Program-made: the position numbers and the translations under genes
Notes under the pieces: generated by a model
What the model was told of the DNA's origin: nothing
The model's database searches: none
The model's input: only the letters and a program-made list of their open reading frames with translations
Shown: positions 42,965-51,507 of the stretch, piece by piece
Position numbering within the stretch: position 1 is the stretch's first letter
How the letters are laid out: every line of letters starts with the position of its first letter
Source: Aneurinibacillus soli
GTDB lineage: Bacteria; Bacillota; Bacilli; Aneurinibacillales; Aneurinibacillaceae
Assembly (NCBI RefSeq): GCF_002355375.1
Contig: NZ_AP017312.1
Location: forward strand, 3,260,001 to 3,324,000
Length of the DNA stretch: 64,000 nucleotides
Direction of reading: 5' to 3'

Positions 42965-44416
42965 TTATGCGCGCACAGGTTCCACTTTTCCCGTTTTAGC
43001 AAAAATATCACGAGCAATATGAACACCGCAGGCCCCTGCCTGTGCCAGGCCACGTGTAATACCAGCCCCATCTCCACCCGCATACAGACCGGAAATCTCT
43101 GTTTCAAAGTGTTCGTTCAGATGCGGACGTGCAGAATAAAATTTTGCTTCTATACCGTAGAACAATGTATGCTCACTTGCAATTCCTGGCGTCACATGGT
43201 CAAGCGCTTCTATCATTTCGATGAGACTCTTCATCGTATTATACGGAAGCGCAAGACCGAGATCACCCGGCACTGCTTCCTTCAAGGTCGGCTCTATGAA
43301 CCCTTCTTTCAGGCGTTTTTCGGTCGTACGACGGCCGCGCTTAATATCCCCGTAACGCTGTACGATGACGGATCCATTAGACAGGTCATTTGCCCGACGG
43401 CATATCTCTTTCGCATATTCATTCGGTTTATCGAACGGCTCTGTAAAAACATGAGATACAAGTAACGCAAAGTTCGTATTGGGAGAACCGAGCTTCTCGT
43501 CTTTATAGGCATGTCCATTCGCCGCCATTACGCCGCTATGATTTTCGACTACCACGTGCCCGTTTGGATTCGAGCAGAAGCTACGGATGATTTGATCCGT
43601 TGTCGACTTGTAAAGGAATTTCCCTTCATATAGATGACGGTTGATTTCCTCCATTACAACGTTCGTTGTTTCTACACGTACACCAATGTCCACCTGGTTA
43701 TTTAACAGGCGAAGTCCCCGTTTTTTCAGTAGATTACCAAACCATTCTGAACCATCACGCCCTGGAACGACTACTACCTTATCAGCATAGTATACTTCTC
43801 CGGATTTGCATTCAATACCCTTGACCGCTATCCCCGCCTCGTTTTTCTCGACGATAATATCAGCTACTTCTCTCTTAAACTGCATCGTGATCTTTGTCTC
43901 AAGCTCACAATAGATACTCTCCAAAATTTTCAGGTTTTGTTCTGTACCAAGATGGCGAACATTTGCCCGAAGCAACTTCAGTCCTACCCCGGCTGCTGTA
44001 CGCTCAATTCTGCGTACGTCATCTGTAGTCGGATCTGTAATGCTTTCTGTTGCACCGTGTTCAAGATTAATCTCATCTACATACCGAATTAATCCAAGAA
44101 CTTCTGACGGGGATAAATAGTCCGTCATCCAGCCCCCGAATTCTGTTGTAATATTGAATTTCCCATCCGAATACGCCCCGGCTCCGCCGAAGCCATTTGT
44201 AATGGAACAAGCCGGCAGACATCCACTGAATTCTTTGCGTCCAGCTGGTGGCGGACATTTCTTGATTTTTCTCTCAAGAATTGGACAATGGCGTTTGTAA
44301 ATGTCATGTCCTTTATCTATTAACAAAATAGTAAATGCGGGATTTTTGCGTATCAGTTCATAAGCCGTAAAAATACCAGCTGGTCCGGCTCCTACAATAA
44401 TTACGTCATATCTCAT
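42965..44416 (-). CDS. FAD-dependent oxidoreductase, uncharacterised
   Basis: A 483-residue flavoprotein. The dinucleotide-binding motif IVGAGPAGIFTAYEL is at residues 7-21, and a late FAD motif (GLYAGGDGAGITRGLAQAG) lies near 447-465. A cysteine-containing stretch CPPPAGRKEFSGCLPAC lies near 54-70. It belongs to the group of uncharacterised FAD-dependent dehydrogenases (COG2509-like). The substrate is unknown. AGGAGG lies about 10 bases before the ATG. Confidence 0.85.
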   Translation of the reverse strand: MRYDVIIVGAGPAGIFTAYELIRKNPAFTILLIDKGHDIYKRHCPILERKIKKCPPPAGRKEFSGCLPACSITNGFGGAGAYSDGKFNITTEFGGWMTDYLSPSEVLGLIRYVDEINLEHGATESITDPTTDDVRRIERTAAGVGLKLLRANVRHLGTEQNLKILESIYCELETKITMQFKREVADIIVEKNEAGIAVKGIECKSGEVYYADKVVVVPGRDGSEWFGNLLKKRGLRLLNNQVDIGVRVETTNVVMEEINRHLYEGKFLYKSTTDQIIRSFCSNPNGHVVVENHSGVMAANGHAYKDEKLGSPNTNFALLVSHVFTEPFDKPNEYAKEICRRANDLSNGSVIVQRYGDIKRGRRTTEKRLKEGFIEPTLKEAVPGDLGLALPYNTMKSLIEMIEALDHVTPGIASEHTLFYGIEAKFYSARPHLNEHFETEISGLYAGGDGAGITRGLAQAGACGVHIARDIFAKTGKVEPVRA

Positions 44417-44460
44417 GGCGCATGTTCCTCCTAGAGGCTTGCTTTTATAAAACCTCTCTG

Positions 44461-44490
44461 ATTATAACGTGTTATGTATAATAGAATCAA
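44461..44490 (-). promoter_or_regulatory. Promoter of the FAD oxidoreductase gene
   Basis: On the minus strand TTGATT (44490-44485) and TATAAT (44466-44461) are 18 bases apart, about 45 bases before the gene. Confidence 0.55.
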
Positions 44491-44538
44491 CAAAATCCGA
44501 ACGTTATTTTTTATAATAACATCTTCATTCGTGTTTTA

Positions 44539-45168
44539 CTAAACAGAAGCATATTCTTCTACCACAATTCCCGAAACATACAGATCAATCCAACCATCTA
44601 TCATTGATTCTTCTGAAGAAGCATCACACGCCACTACCACATCTCCATATAAAGCCATCGAATAAATATGGACAAACAGTGTACTGTATAAGCTAGTAGC
44701 TACAGCTTGACAGTTCACTTTACTTCGAATCTGATTCGTTTGCTGATAGTAGCGCAAGAATTGTGTCAGTTGTTCGATAATATTTTCCGTAAACATAGCT
44801 GCATATTTTTTACACTCACTCATTTTTTCCGCTTCTGTGACCAGCAGACGAATAATCGGCATTTCTCTTTTGAAAATAGCCAGGAATGCCACAATAAGTG
44901 AACGGGTATCATGCGCAAAGTCATCATTTATTCCTCTGACAACCAGACTGCCTATTTCAGATAACAGCGTATGACGCTGAAACATTTCGGAAAATAATTT
45001 TTCCTTGCTTTCAAAATGGCGGTATACAGTCAAGTCATTAACGCCAGCGAGGCGAGCAATTTCCCGAATGGTAGATGCTTGAAATCCTTTTTGCGAAAAA
45101 ATTTCCACAGCAGAATTCAAGATTTTTTCTCTTGTTCTTTTTACTCTGGGCGAATACTTTTTATCCAT
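44539..45168 (-). CDS. TetR-family transcriptional regulator
   Basis: A 209-residue repressor-type protein. The N-terminal helix-turn-helix covers about residues 10-55 (STIREIARLAGVNDLTVYRHF). The ligand domain is all-helical with a Cys in SECKKYA. The ATG at 45168 follows GAGGGGTATAGAG; a longer frame to 45216 lacks a site. The target is unknown. The downstream FAD oxidoreductase is on the same strand but has its own promoter. Confidence 0.88.
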   Translation of the reverse strand: MDKKYSPRVKRTREKILNSAVEIFSQKGFQASTIREIARLAGVNDLTVYRHFESKEKLFSEMFQRHTLLSEIGSLVVRGINDDFAHDTRSLIVAFLAIFKREMPIIRLLVTEAEKMSECKKYAAMFTENIIEQLTQFLRYYQQTNQIRSKVNCQAVATSLYSTLFVHIYSMALYGDVVVACDASSEESMIDGWIDLYVSGIVVEEYASV

Positions 45169-45316
45169 CTCTATACCCCTCTTCTTAATTACATCTGTAA
45201 GAATAGGCAAAAACACCTACAATACCAGTATCCACCATTTCAGACTAAGAAACAAGTAGTAAATTTGGTTTTCACTTCCACAAATATAAAAAAGAGTTTG
45301 AAGGGTTGGGCGCTAC

Positions 45317-45551
45317 CCAACGTGTAGTGAAGGAGCAGAGAAGAGAGAAGCAAGAGAGCGCCTGTACGCTTGTTCCACAGCGGAAGGAGAACGACGAACA
45401 GGCCTTTGCCCGCAATCCTTCTATGAAGAAGCATCCTTGTCCCCTTTTTGCGGGCACGTTCGCCGGGCTCCTGGAGCGGACAGTCAACACGTCCTGTCAA
45501 GCGTACCCAAGCGAACGGCTTCTCTCTTCTCTACTCCCACCACCCAAGTTG
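45317..45551 (+). repeat. Structured repeat family, copy B
   Basis: The left end CCAACGTGTAGTGAAGGAG is the inverted complement of the copy A and C right ends. The outer arms GGAGCAGAGAAGAGAGAAGC (45332-45351) and its partner at 45518-45537 pair over 20 bases with one mismatch. The inner stem is GCCCGCAA/TTGCGGGC. The shared core CCTGGAGCGGACAG lies at 45470-45483. Positions 45169-45316, before the repeat, hold no gene I can support. Confidence 0.8.
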
Positions 45552-45573
45552 CTCGATTCCACAAAAACCACAC

Positions 45574-45603
45574 AAAAAAGACAGAATACAAATGTATCCT
45601 GTC
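45574..45603 (-). terminator. Terminator of the tRNA operon
   Basis: On the minus strand GACAGGATAC pairs with GTATTCTGTC (one G-T pair) around ATTT, followed by TTTTTT. Confidence 0.85.
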
Positions 45604-45634
45604 TGCTATAGATATATTTACATGCCTGAAACGA

Positions 45635-45708
45635 TCGGGAAGACAGGATTTGAAACTGCGACCTTCTCGTCCCGAACGAGGCGCTCTACCAAGCTGAGCC
45701 ATTTCCCG
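45635..45708 (-). tRNA. tRNA-Pro (CGG), degenerate-looking
   Basis: A tRNA-Pro body with anticodon CGG in the loop TTCGGGA. Acceptor strands CGGGAAA and TTCCCG pair. Three oddities are visible: position 53 is T opposite C61 (normally an invariant G-C pair), the base of the anticodon stem is a C-A mismatch (27-43), and no CCA is encoded while the other three tRNAs have it. It may be decaying, since tRNA-Pro(UGG) can read all Pro codons. Confidence 0.75.
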
Positions 45709-45716
45709 ATACGATA

Positions 45717-45793
45717 TGGTAGCGGCGAAGGGGATCGAACCCCCGACCTTACGGGTATGAACCGTACGCTCTAGCCAGCTGAGCTACACCGCC
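45717..45793 (-). tRNA. tRNA-Met (CAT), elongator type
   Basis: A complete 77-base tRNA with anticodon CAT, encoded CCA and all four arms. The sequence follows the B. subtilis elongator tRNA-Met (GGCGGTGTAGCTCAGCTGG start), not the initiator. Confidence 0.93.
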
Positions 45794-45816
45794 TTAACCT
45801 ATTCAATAAAAATATA

Positions 45817-45908
45817 TGGCGGAGAAGGAGGGATTCGAACCCTCGCACGGTTTAACCCGTCTACTCCCTTAGCAGGGGAGCCCCTTATAGCCACTTGGGT
45901 ACTTCTCC
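45817..45908 (-). tRNA. tRNA-Ser (GCT)
   Basis: A 92-base class II tRNA with a long variable arm. The anticodon loop CTGCTAA sits between CTCCC and GGGAG, giving anticodon GCT for AGC/AGT codons. CCA is encoded. Confidence 0.94.
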
Positions 45909-45917
45909 ATATAAAAA

Positions 45918-46012
45918 TGGCGGACAGAGTGGGATTCGAACCCACGAGACGAGTTATCCCCGCCTACACGATTTCCAATCGTGCTCCTTCGGCCAAACTC
46001 GGACATCTGTCC
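45918..46012 (-). tRNA. tRNA-Ser (GGA)
   Basis: A 95-base class II tRNA. The anticodon loop TTGGAAA sits between CACGA and TCGTG, giving GGA for TCC/TCT codons. A long variable arm and encoded CCA are present. It is the first tRNA of the operon. Confidence 0.94.
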
Positions 46013-46043
46013 ATGATGTATTGTCCTGTTAGCGACAAAAGTT

Positions 46044-46072
46044 AATTTATCATATCCAGAGTAAATATGCAA
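46044..46072 (-). promoter_or_regulatory. Promoter of the tRNA operon
   Basis: On the minus strand TTGCAT (46072-46067) and TAAATT (46049-46044) are 17 bases apart, about 32 bases before the first tRNA. The end of repeat copy C lies 18 bases upstream of the -35. Confidence 0.6.
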
Positions 46073-46089
46073 TATGTTTTTCATCCTTC

Positions 46090-46317
46090 CCAACGTGCAG
46101 TGGAGGAGCGAGATCAGGCGGAGCCTCGTCACTTCGGTACGCTCTCTCTGGAGTTGAGACTGTCCGCTCCAGGTGCCAGGCGAACGGCCCACAAAAGAAA
46201 ACCCTCGATGTATTTCAGAAGAAGCATTGTGGGCAAAATCTGTTCGCCTGCCCCCTTCCGCTGGGTAGCGCGTACAGGCGTTCCGTTGCCCCGCCTGATC
46301 TCGCTCCTAACCAAGTT
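46090..46317 (-). repeat. Structured repeat family, copy C (inverted)
   Basis: This copy is inverted relative to A, B and D. The outer arms AGGAGCGAGATCAGGCGG (46104-46121) and the partner at 46291-46308 are perfectly complementary over 18 bases, yet differ in sequence from the arms of B and D. The inner stem is GCCCACAA/TTGTGGGC. The core CCTGGAGCGGACAG is on the minus strand at 46173-46160. Confidence 0.8.
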
Positions 46318-46395
46318 TGGACAGATAACTATCAAGCGCACATCTTGTATGGCTTCGCCCCACAGATTGTTTTGCTCTTTTTTAAATCGAAACAT

Positions 46396-46612
46396 TGTTG
46401 GGAGTAGAGAAGAGAGAAGTAAGAGAGCGCCTGTACGCTTGTTCCCCAGCGGAAGGAGCCCGGCGAACGGGCTTTTGCCTGCAACCCTTCTATGAAAAAG
46501 CATCGTGGGTCCTCTTTTGCAGGCGAGTTCGCCGGGCTCCTGGAGCGGACAGTCAACACGTCCCTGCCAAGCGTACCGAAGCGAACGGCTTCTCTCTTCT
46601 CTACCCCCACCA
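46396..46612 (+). repeat. Structured repeat family, copy D
   Basis: The outer arms at 46400-46419 (GGGAGTAGAGAAGAGAGAAG) and 46589-46608 pair with one mismatch. GGAGCCCGGCGAAC pairs perfectly with GTTCGCCGGGCTCC, and GCCTGCAA with TTGCAGGC. The core CCTGGAGCGGACAG lies at 46539-46552. Copies C and D are separated by about 80 bases with no gene. Confidence 0.8.
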
Positions 46613-46693
46613 CTACGCCTGGTCGATTTACAAAAGCCAAAATAAAAACAGGAAAGAAGGTTCACGCCCCTCTCTCCTGTTATGCACGTAATA

Positions 46694-47128
46694 TTATCCG
46701 CAGTACTGCTCGTACATGCCCATAAGATCTGCCGCAATCTCTTCAAGCGAACGGTTCTCGATCTGGTGACGCTCAATCATGCCCATGATCTGGCCATCCT
46801 TCAAAAGCGCAAATGACGGTGAAGACGGAGCATATCCTGTGAAAAATTCACGCGCTTTCGCAGTTGCTTCCTTCTCTTGTCCTGCAAACACTGTATACAA
46901 ATGATCCGGCTTTTTCGGGCTGTTCTTTAATGAATATGAAACCGCTGGGCGCGCAAGTCCTGCTGCGCAGCCACAAACAGAATTTACTACAACAAGTGCT
47001 GTACCTTTCATATCATCAAATTTCGCTGCTACCTCATCCGGTGTCAGCAGCTCTTCAAATCCAATTGAAGTCAACTCTGTACGCATAGGTTGCACAACAG
47101 AACGCATATATTCTTCATACGACATCAT
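46694..47128 (-). CDS. brxA: Bacilliredoxin BrxA (YphP family)
   Basis: A 144-residue thioredoxin-fold protein that removes bacillithiol from oxidised proteins. The active-site motif is C52-G-C54 in VVVNSVCGCAAGLARP. The sequence is closer to B. subtilis YphP (BrxA) than to YqiW (BrxB), with the same SYEEYMR start and FAGQEKEATAKAREF. CTAGAGGAGGG precedes the tandem ATG. Confidence 0.93.
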   Translation of the reverse strand: MMSYEEYMRSVVQPMRTELTSIGFEELLTPDEVAAKFDDMKGTALVVVNSVCGCAAGLARPAVSYSLKNSPKKPDHLYTVFAGQEKEATAKAREFFTGYAPSSPSFALLKDGQIMGMIERHQIENRSLEEIAADLMGMYEQYCG

Positions 47129-47320
47129 ATGGAAAGTCCCTCCTCTAGAAAATAAAACATCAGTTTTAAACTTTTTAATAGTAAAAACCAGACTGTTTTT
47201 ATTATAACACTTTCCAGCAAAAAAATTTGTAACTTTTTACGTCTTTTTATCGTCGATGTAGTAGAATAGGCAATGTGTTATAACTACATGCTTTACATAT
47301 ATAGAAAGAAGGTAATGATT

Positions 47321-48142
47321 TTGGAACTCAACCCACGGAGAAACCGGAAGACTACAATTTGGCTAGCGCTTCTCGGATTAGGCTCTATTATCGGACTTAA
47401 TCTTGCCCTTCATGACGGCTCTCCGGCTAAATCTGCAACCGAACAACAGCCAACAGCAACAGCTAATCAGCCCGAACAAAAACCTGAACCCGTAAAACCA
47501 AAGCCGGTTACACCACCTGTTGCTATGCCTGCTCTCGGAACGATGATCTCGAAAATTCCCCAGAAAAAACCAACCGTTTATTTGACGTTTGATGACGGAC
47601 CTGGAAAATACACAAAAGACATGGTAGCCGTGCTCGACAAATATCATGTTAAAGGGACGTTCTTCTGGATCGGTGACAATCTTAATTCAGATGATAAAGT
47701 AGCCTTTGCACAGAAAATGGCTGCAGAAGGACACATAATCGGCACTCATACGATGCATCATCAACAACTTCGTAAAAATTCGAAAGAAGCGCAAATTAAG
47801 CTCATTACCGATTCTACCACGTATGTATCCAGCAAAGTTGGCATACCAATCTATTACTTCCGTCCGCCATATGGGGCCATTGACCAAAACTCTCTACTTG
47901 CATCCAGGGAAGCTAACCAGCGCTTTGTTTACTGGAGCGTAGATAGTTTGGACTGGAAACACCCCAATCAGCCGGACATTATTATGAAGAATATTACATC
48001 AGAGGTACGGCCAGGTGCGATTATTTTAATGCACGAGAAACAAACAACGCTGCATATGCTTCCCGCTATTATTGATATGCTCCAAAAGAAAGGCTATCAG
48101 CTCGAACCATTGCCACAGCCAGCACCTGCTACAAAAGCGTAA
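47321..48142 (+). CDS. Membrane-anchored polysaccharide deacetylase
   Basis: A 273-residue NodB-domain enzyme, probably a peptidoglycan or polysaccharide deacetylase. An N-terminal membrane anchor (about 12-30) is followed by a Pro/Gln/Lys-rich linker to about 70. The catalytic domain has TFDDGPGKYT, the metal-binding HTMHH, and RPPYG. TTG at 47321 is 8 bases from AGAAGG, while the ATG at 47315 is too close, so I prefer the TTG. It differs from the 11.6-kb deacetylase in its long linker. Confidence 0.87.
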   Translation: MELNPRRNRKTTIWLALLGLGSIIGLNLALHDGSPAKSATEQQPTATANQPEQKPEPVKPKPVTPPVAMPALGTMISKIPQKKPTVYLTFDDGPGKYTKDMVAVLDKYHVKGTFFWIGDNLNSDDKVAFAQKMAAEGHIIGTHTMHHQQLRKNSKEAQIKLITDSTTYVSSKVGIPIYYFRPPYGAIDQNSLLASREANQRFVYWSVDSLDWKHPNQPDIIMKNITSEVRPGAIILMHEKQTTLHMLPAIIDMLQKKGYQLEPLPQPAPATKA

Positions 48143-48156
48143 CGCACATACTACAC

Positions 48157-48192
48157 AATCCCGCCACCTACTATCGGATAGCGGGATTTTTT
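48157..48192. terminator. Terminator between convergent genes
   Basis: AATCCCGC pairs with GCGGGATT around a 16-base loop, followed by TTTT. Confidence 0.8.
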
Positions 48193-48197
48193 GTGCG

Positions 48198-49190
48198 TCA
48201 ATTCAGCACATCACGCTGTGTAAATGCCGAATAGGCAATCACAAGTGCAACCGCACTCCATACTCCGAGCACCATCAGTGAAAAAGAAAGGCTCATCCCC
48301 GGGATTGGCGGTAACATGCCAGACAAATAATCCGTAATTTGCAGATTCACCATAAAAAAATATTTCGCCGACTCCCACGTTGACGCCATATTCGTCAAAA
48401 TGGTTCCCGCAATCAACGCGGCTACCATAATGCCCATCCCCGCCGCTGTACTGCGGACAAGAACAGAAACCATAAGCGACAGGCAGGCGACTGCAAGACA
48501 AGCATACCAGGCTAGTCCATATTCCATCAGAATATACAGCCACTGGGGCAACACATGCACATAATCCGTATTAACATTCGACCCCCGAATCTGAAATCCA
48601 GTCAATACCGGATACGTCCAGCCTCCATATCCAAACACCAGGCCAGATATTCCATACGCAATCCCACCTGTCAGCACAACAATGGCAGAGACAAATAGTA
48701 CAAGTGCGATAAGCTTACTCGTGAGGATCTTCCACCTTCGCACTGGCCTGGTCAGCAGCACTTTAATCGTGCCACTCGTATGTTCCCCGGATACAATATC
48801 TGCAGCAACAATTACAATAAGCAACGGGATGAACAGCGATACAGCATTGCTCATGAAATCTCTCGTAAACGTGACCGCATTCGGGGAATTCGGATCAATA
48901 TTGTGGTTCAGGTAATATTGCTGCTGTTCAACGCGAATCCTCATCCACTGCTTCCACTCCTCTGGAACACGAGTACTTGAAAGCCTATTGGTCGTATCAT
49001 TAATTTGTTGGCGCAGTGCGACTTTCCAGTCAGACGTTCCCAGCTGTTTCTGGTTGTTCACCGCCACCCTCAGCTGTGCGTACGTAAAAATCGGAACAAG
49101 CACAAGCAGGATCAACACGACAACCCAGAGACGCTTTTTGCGCAGCATCTTAATCACTTCATTCATGACGAGCATGTACATACTACGCAT
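48198..49190 (-). CDS. ABC-2 type transporter permease
   Basis: A 330-residue membrane subunit with six predicted helices. The first helix (about 20-40) is followed by an outside helical region to about 110, and five helices follow. SGEHTSGTIKVLLTRPVRRW is the typical ABC-2 loop. It overlaps the ATPase gene by 8 bases, so the two form one exporter. The substrate is unknown. Confidence 0.9.
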   Translation of the reverse strand: MRSMYMLVMNEVIKMLRKKRLWVVVLILLVLVPIFTYAQLRVAVNNQKQLGTSDWKVALRQQINDTTNRLSSTRVPEEWKQWMRIRVEQQQYYLNHNIDPNSPNAVTFTRDFMSNAVSLFIPLLIVIVAADIVSGEHTSGTIKVLLTRPVRRWKILTSKLIALVLFVSAIVVLTGGIAYGISGLVFGYGGWTYPVLTGFQIRGSNVNTDYVHVLPQWLYILMEYGLAWYACLAVACLSLMVSVLVRSTAAGMGIMVAALIAGTILTNMASTWESAKYFFMVNLQITDYLSGMLPPIPGMSLSFSLMVLGVWSAVALVIAYSAFTQRDVLN

Positions 49191-50115
49191 CTGCCCCCCC
49201 TCCTGCTTCTGTCATCTCAAGGAACATATCTTCCAGATTAGGCTTCCTCCATTCCACTCCGTATACATCAATGCCACCTGCGATAAGCTTCGCGTTTAGT
49301 TGCGGAATTTGTTCCGGGTCGATATCGACCGCAAATCCCTCATCTTCCGGCTGAATAGGAGCTACCACCACTCCCGGAAATGACAGAATCATCTCACGTG
49401 CACGGTCTGCGGGGCTTGCATACCAGATCATGCGGCGATACGGCTGACGCAGCAAATCATCTACTTCTCCAACGCGAACAACTTCCCCCTGATTGATAAT
49501 CGCCACCCGATCGCACATTAGTTGAATTTCGCTTAACAGATGACTGGAGATAAAAACACTAAGCCCTTCATCTGCTAGCTGCCGGATAAATGTACGCAGC
49601 TCTTTAATTCCCTGCGGATCAAGCCCGTTCGTCGGCTCATCGAGAATGAGAAGCTTCGGGTCTCCAAGCAGCGCCTGGGCAATCCCGAGCCGCTGGCGCA
49701 TGCCAAGCGAATAGCTTTTTACCACATCGTGAATGCGTGCAGTAAGACCGACACGCTCCACTACCTCATCAATTTTTTGTGCCGTTACACCAGGAATCAT
49801 GCGGGCAAAATGTTCGAGATTCTCCATTCCGGTCATATACGTGTACATCTCCGGATTTTCTACAATAGAACCGACACGTGAAAGCGCCTTTGTCGGCTCC
49901 TTCTGAATATCATAGCCGCATACTTTAATCGTGCCAGCGGTCGGACGAATTAATCCGACGAGCATACGGATTGTCGTCGTCTTGCCCGATCCATTGGGAC
50001 CAAGAAATCCGAATACTTCCCCGGACTGAACCGAAAAAGAAACGCCTTTAATAATCTTCGTGCCACGAATTGTTTTTTCAACATGATCAATGACAAGCGT
50101 TGTCACTCGCTCCAT
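49183..50115 (-). CDS. ABC transporter ATP-binding protein
   Basis: A 310-residue ATPase. Walker A is GPNGSGKTTT, the signature motif is YSLGMRQRLG, and Walker B is LLILDEPTNGLDP. An extra C-terminal region of about 80 residues follows, as in BcrA/NatA-type drug or peptide exporters. It pairs with the permease downstream and starts 11 bases after the GDSL esterase gene. Confidence 0.92.
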   Translation of the reverse strand: MERVTTLVIDHVEKTIRGTKIIKGVSFSVQSGEVFGFLGPNGSGKTTTIRMLVGLIRPTAGTIKVCGYDIQKEPTKALSRVGSIVENPEMYTYMTGMENLEHFARMIPGVTAQKIDEVVERVGLTARIHDVVKSYSLGMRQRLGIAQALLGDPKLLILDEPTNGLDPQGIKELRTFIRQLADEGLSVFISSHLLSEIQLMCDRVAIINQGEVVRVGEVDDLLRQPYRRMIWYASPADRAREMILSFPGVVVAPIQPEDEGFAVDIDPEQIPQLNAKLIAGGIDVYGVEWRKPNLEDMFLEMTEAGGGADA

Positions 50116-50126
50116 GCGCTTCCCTC

Positions 50127-50906
50127 CTACTTCAGCACATCTGCCATCCGTTCACCAATCCGCTTGTATCCAGCCTGGTTCGGATGAAAATGGTCGCTTG
50201 ATATGTACTTCATTCCGTCACTGCGAAACAAATCATCTGTCGGCACAAAAATCGCTTGCGGATATTCATACAGCACCTGTGTTACGCCGTTATTCCATTC
50301 CTGTACAACCTTCGCGCTCTCTTTTGCATTCGGCAGGTCTGGAAACGGATTGTACAGCCCCATATACAAAAGCTTCGCCTTTGGATTCAGCTCTGTCACA
50401 ATGGAAACGATCGCTTTGTAATTCGTGAGCGCAGCTGGAATACGTGTGCGAATTACGTCCGGCTTTACTTCGTCCGACTGCGTGTAGAACAGATCATTGC
50501 CGCCAATTGATAGAACAATCATGTCTGCCTGCTGCACCTGGCGCCGAATGTCCGGTTTTGTCCGCAAATCTTTCAGTAAGTTAGCCGCCTTGTACCCGTT
50601 TACTCCATTGTTATATACGTATACTTCCTGTTTTGTATTTTCCGCCAGACGAATGCGTAGGTTACCCGCATACCCAAGCCCTGACTCATCTCCTGTCCCC
50701 CTTGTCAGCGAATCGCCAAGCGCCGTAATTTGCAATTTGTGCGATGTTTTGTGCACTCCACTACTTTCTCCAGTCTGATCCGCTTTCCAGCTTACGGGGG
50801 TCGGATGTATAATATCACGTATGCCAAGCGTTAGGCCCACTGCAAGCATAGCAGTAGCCACAAGAGAGAAGATTCCAAATAAACGCCATACCGTACGTGT
50901 TTTCAT
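50127..50906 (-). CDS. GDSL/SGNH-family lipase or esterase
   Basis: A 259-residue hydrolase. An N-terminal membrane anchor or signal (about 8-28) precedes the SGNH fold. Block I is GDSLTRGTG with the nucleophile Ser, block III is GGNDL, and block V is DHFHPNQAGY with the catalytic Asp-His. The ATG at 50906 has GGAG at 8 bases; a GTG at 50915 overlaps that site. It leads the ABC exporter operon. Confidence 0.88.
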   Translation of the reverse strand: MKTRTVWRLFGIFSLVATAMLAVGLTLGIRDIIHPTPVSWKADQTGESSGVHKTSHKLQITALGDSLTRGTGDESGLGYAGNLRIRLAENTKQEVYVYNNGVNGYKAANLLKDLRTKPDIRRQVQQADMIVLSIGGNDLFYTQSDEVKPDVIRTRIPAALTNYKAIVSIVTELNPKAKLLYMGLYNPFPDLPNAKESAKVVQEWNNGVTQVLYEYPQAIFVPTDDLFRSDGMKYISSDHFHPNQAGYKRIGERMADVLK

Positions 50907-50963
50907 CCCTTTCACTCCGCTCTTTTTTTGTTTTCTATTTCATTATATACCCAAATGAGGAAA

Positions 50964-51002
50964 AATTAAAAAACGTCCAAGCTGGCAGATGGCAGCTGGA
51001 CG
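50964..51002 (-). terminator. Terminator of the NlpC/P60 gene
   Basis: On the minus strand CGTCCAGCTG pairs with CAGCTTGGACG (one bulge), followed by a TTTTTT tract. Confidence 0.8.
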
Positions 51003-51039
51003 CCTTATTTTCTATTATTTTCTTCTATAAAATAAACAC

Positions 51040-51495
51040 TTATAAGCGCTTGGCTCCGACATAGCGTTGACCCCAATAATATCGGTCGTCTACATTACTG
51101 ATCGATACGCCTTTGCTGCTAGATGCATGAACAAACTTGCCATTCCCTATGTATACACCTGTATGTGTAACCGGTGCATAGCTCGCTGTTTTAAAGAAAA
51201 CAACGTCTCCTCTACGGAGCGCAGAACGAGATACAGGCTTTCCTTGTTGATACATGTCATATGCTGTACGCGGCAGCGATACTTCATCTTTAGCAAATAC
51301 GTAGCGGACGAATCCCGAGCAGTCAAATCCACTTGTCGTCGTTCCACCCCAGCAATATGGTACACCAATCAAGCTTTTGGCCGTGCTCACAATATGATCT
51401 GGTGATGCCGCAGATGCTTTGTCTGCTGTACCGACTACCCCTGTTAGCGCTAGCATACCTGTTAATGCGGCAGCCAAGATTTTACTTCGTTTCAT
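51040..51495 (-). CDS. Secreted NlpC/P60 cell-wall endopeptidase
   Basis: A 151-residue exported cysteine peptidase that cuts peptide links in peptidoglycan. A signal peptide ends near ASA (about residue 29). The catalytic Cys is C59 in GFDCSGFVRY, His is H111 in THTGVYIG, and the third residue is H123 in FVHASS. No extra binding domain (LysM or SH3) is present. A c-di-AMP riboswitch precedes it, as often seen for wall hydrolases. Confidence 0.94.
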   Translation of the reverse strand: MKRSKILAAALTGMLALTGVVGTADKASAASPDHIVSTAKSLIGVPYCWGGTTTSGFDCSGFVRYVFAKDEVSLPRTAYDMYQQGKPVSRSALRRGDVVFFKTASYAPVTHTGVYIGNGKFVHASSSKGVSISNVDDRYYWGQRYVGAKRL

Positions 51496-51507
51496 TACAG
51501 TGGTACT

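Noticed and set aside
45240-45774. Reading frames of 72-108 codons across repeat copy B and the tRNA-Pro gene
   Set aside because: They read through the repeat and a tRNA on either strand; base composition follows the hairpin arms, not coding constraint.
46129-46776. 215-codon frame on the minus strand across repeat copies C and D
   Set aside because: It spans two oppositely oriented repeats and enters brxA in another frame; no domain and no start site.
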